NCBI GenBank assembly: GCA_002401945.1
Contig: NVUP01000014.1
Location: 67,881-73,929, forward strand
Direction: 5' to 3'
Origin: Paracoccaceae bacterium
GTDB lineage: Bacteria; Pseudomonadota; Alphaproteobacteria; Rhodobacterales; Rhodobacteraceae
Length of the DNA: 6,049 nucleotides
In this document: piece by piece, positions 6,037-6,049 of the stretch
How the letters are laid out: each line of letters begins with the position of its first letter
Numbering within the stretch: position 1 is the first letter of the stretch
The notes under the pieces: generated by a model
Databases searched by the model: none
The model's input: the letters and a program-made list of their open reading frames with translations, nothing else
What the model was told of the DNA's origin: nothing
Program-made: the position numbers and the translations under genes

Positions 6037-6049
6037 TCGGATGACCGGC
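6002..6049 (+). other. Continuation of the RTX protease coding sequence in the shifted frame (3' partial)
   Basis: Read from GGC at 6002, the frame encodes GRDVLDGGRGHDRMTG with no stop and ends exactly at the last base of the window. It continues the nonapeptide pattern of the upstream frame, offset by one base. This shows that the protease gene originally ran past the window. Its type I secretion signal and any further domain would lie downstream. Confidence 0.85.

Larger units (their letters stand above)
5749..6046 (+). repeat. RTX (hemolysin-type) calcium-binding nonapeptide repeats
   Basis: Nine consecutive nine-residue units of the form GGxGxDxLx run without any gap from residue 554 to 634 of the protease (5749-5991). 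Examples are GGSGNDRLT, GNGGNDRLE, GGRGNDTLE and GGGGNDRLM. The second unit (GNNTHNQLI) lacks the Asp, and units six to eight deviate at the glycines. Two more good units, GGGGRDVLD and GGRGHDRMT, follow in the shifted frame to 6046. Such arrays bind calcium in a parallel beta-roll and drive folding after type I secretion. The array is still running at the window edge. Confidence 0.92.

Overview
The window is GC-rich and densely coded, with all three genes on the + strand. Codon choice (CTG, GCC and GGC heavy) and the protein types suggest an alphaproteobacterium, most likely a marine Rhodobacterales/Roseobacter-type organism. That assignment rests on sequence style and recalled family resemblance, not on a search.

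Layout: (1) Positions 2-640 hold the C-terminal part of a family-2-like glycosyltransferase whose start lies upstream of the window. (2) After an 84-base gap, positions 725-3817 encode a 1030-residue fusion. An N-terminal polytopic membrane domain resembling the ArsP/UPF0718 (DUF318) permeases is followed by an FG-GAP/VCBS-type domain with seven calcium-loop motifs, probably a seven-bladed beta-propeller. A cysteine-paired insert interrupts the propeller, and a C-terminal ASPIC/UnbV domain closes the protein. (3) Positions 3818-4089 are a 272-base intergenic region with several short inverted repeats and a clear GGAGG ribosome binding site at its end. (4) From 4090 to the window end runs a serralysin-like (M10) zinc metalloprotease with C-terminal RTX calcium-binding nonapeptide repeats. 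A nidogen-like (NIDO) domain appears to be nested inside the catalytic domain, before the zinc motif.

The most striking points are as follows. A ten-G tract at 5991-6000 throws the protease gene out of frame. Removing one G restores a perfect nine-residue RTX register to the last base of the window, so the stop at 6034-6036 is probably an indel artefact, a real disruption or a slippage (phase-variation) switch. The permease-propeller-ASPIC fusion is an unusual architecture, and its propeller insert carries three evenly paired cysteine motifs. The nested NIDO domain splits the protease fold.

How the genes work together is not evident. Genes 2 and 3 both encode calcium-binding proteins that probably act outside the cytoplasm, but the long gap and the separate strong ribosome binding site suggest that the protease is its own transcription unit. 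No tRNA, rRNA, CRISPR array, insertion sequence or transposase was seen.
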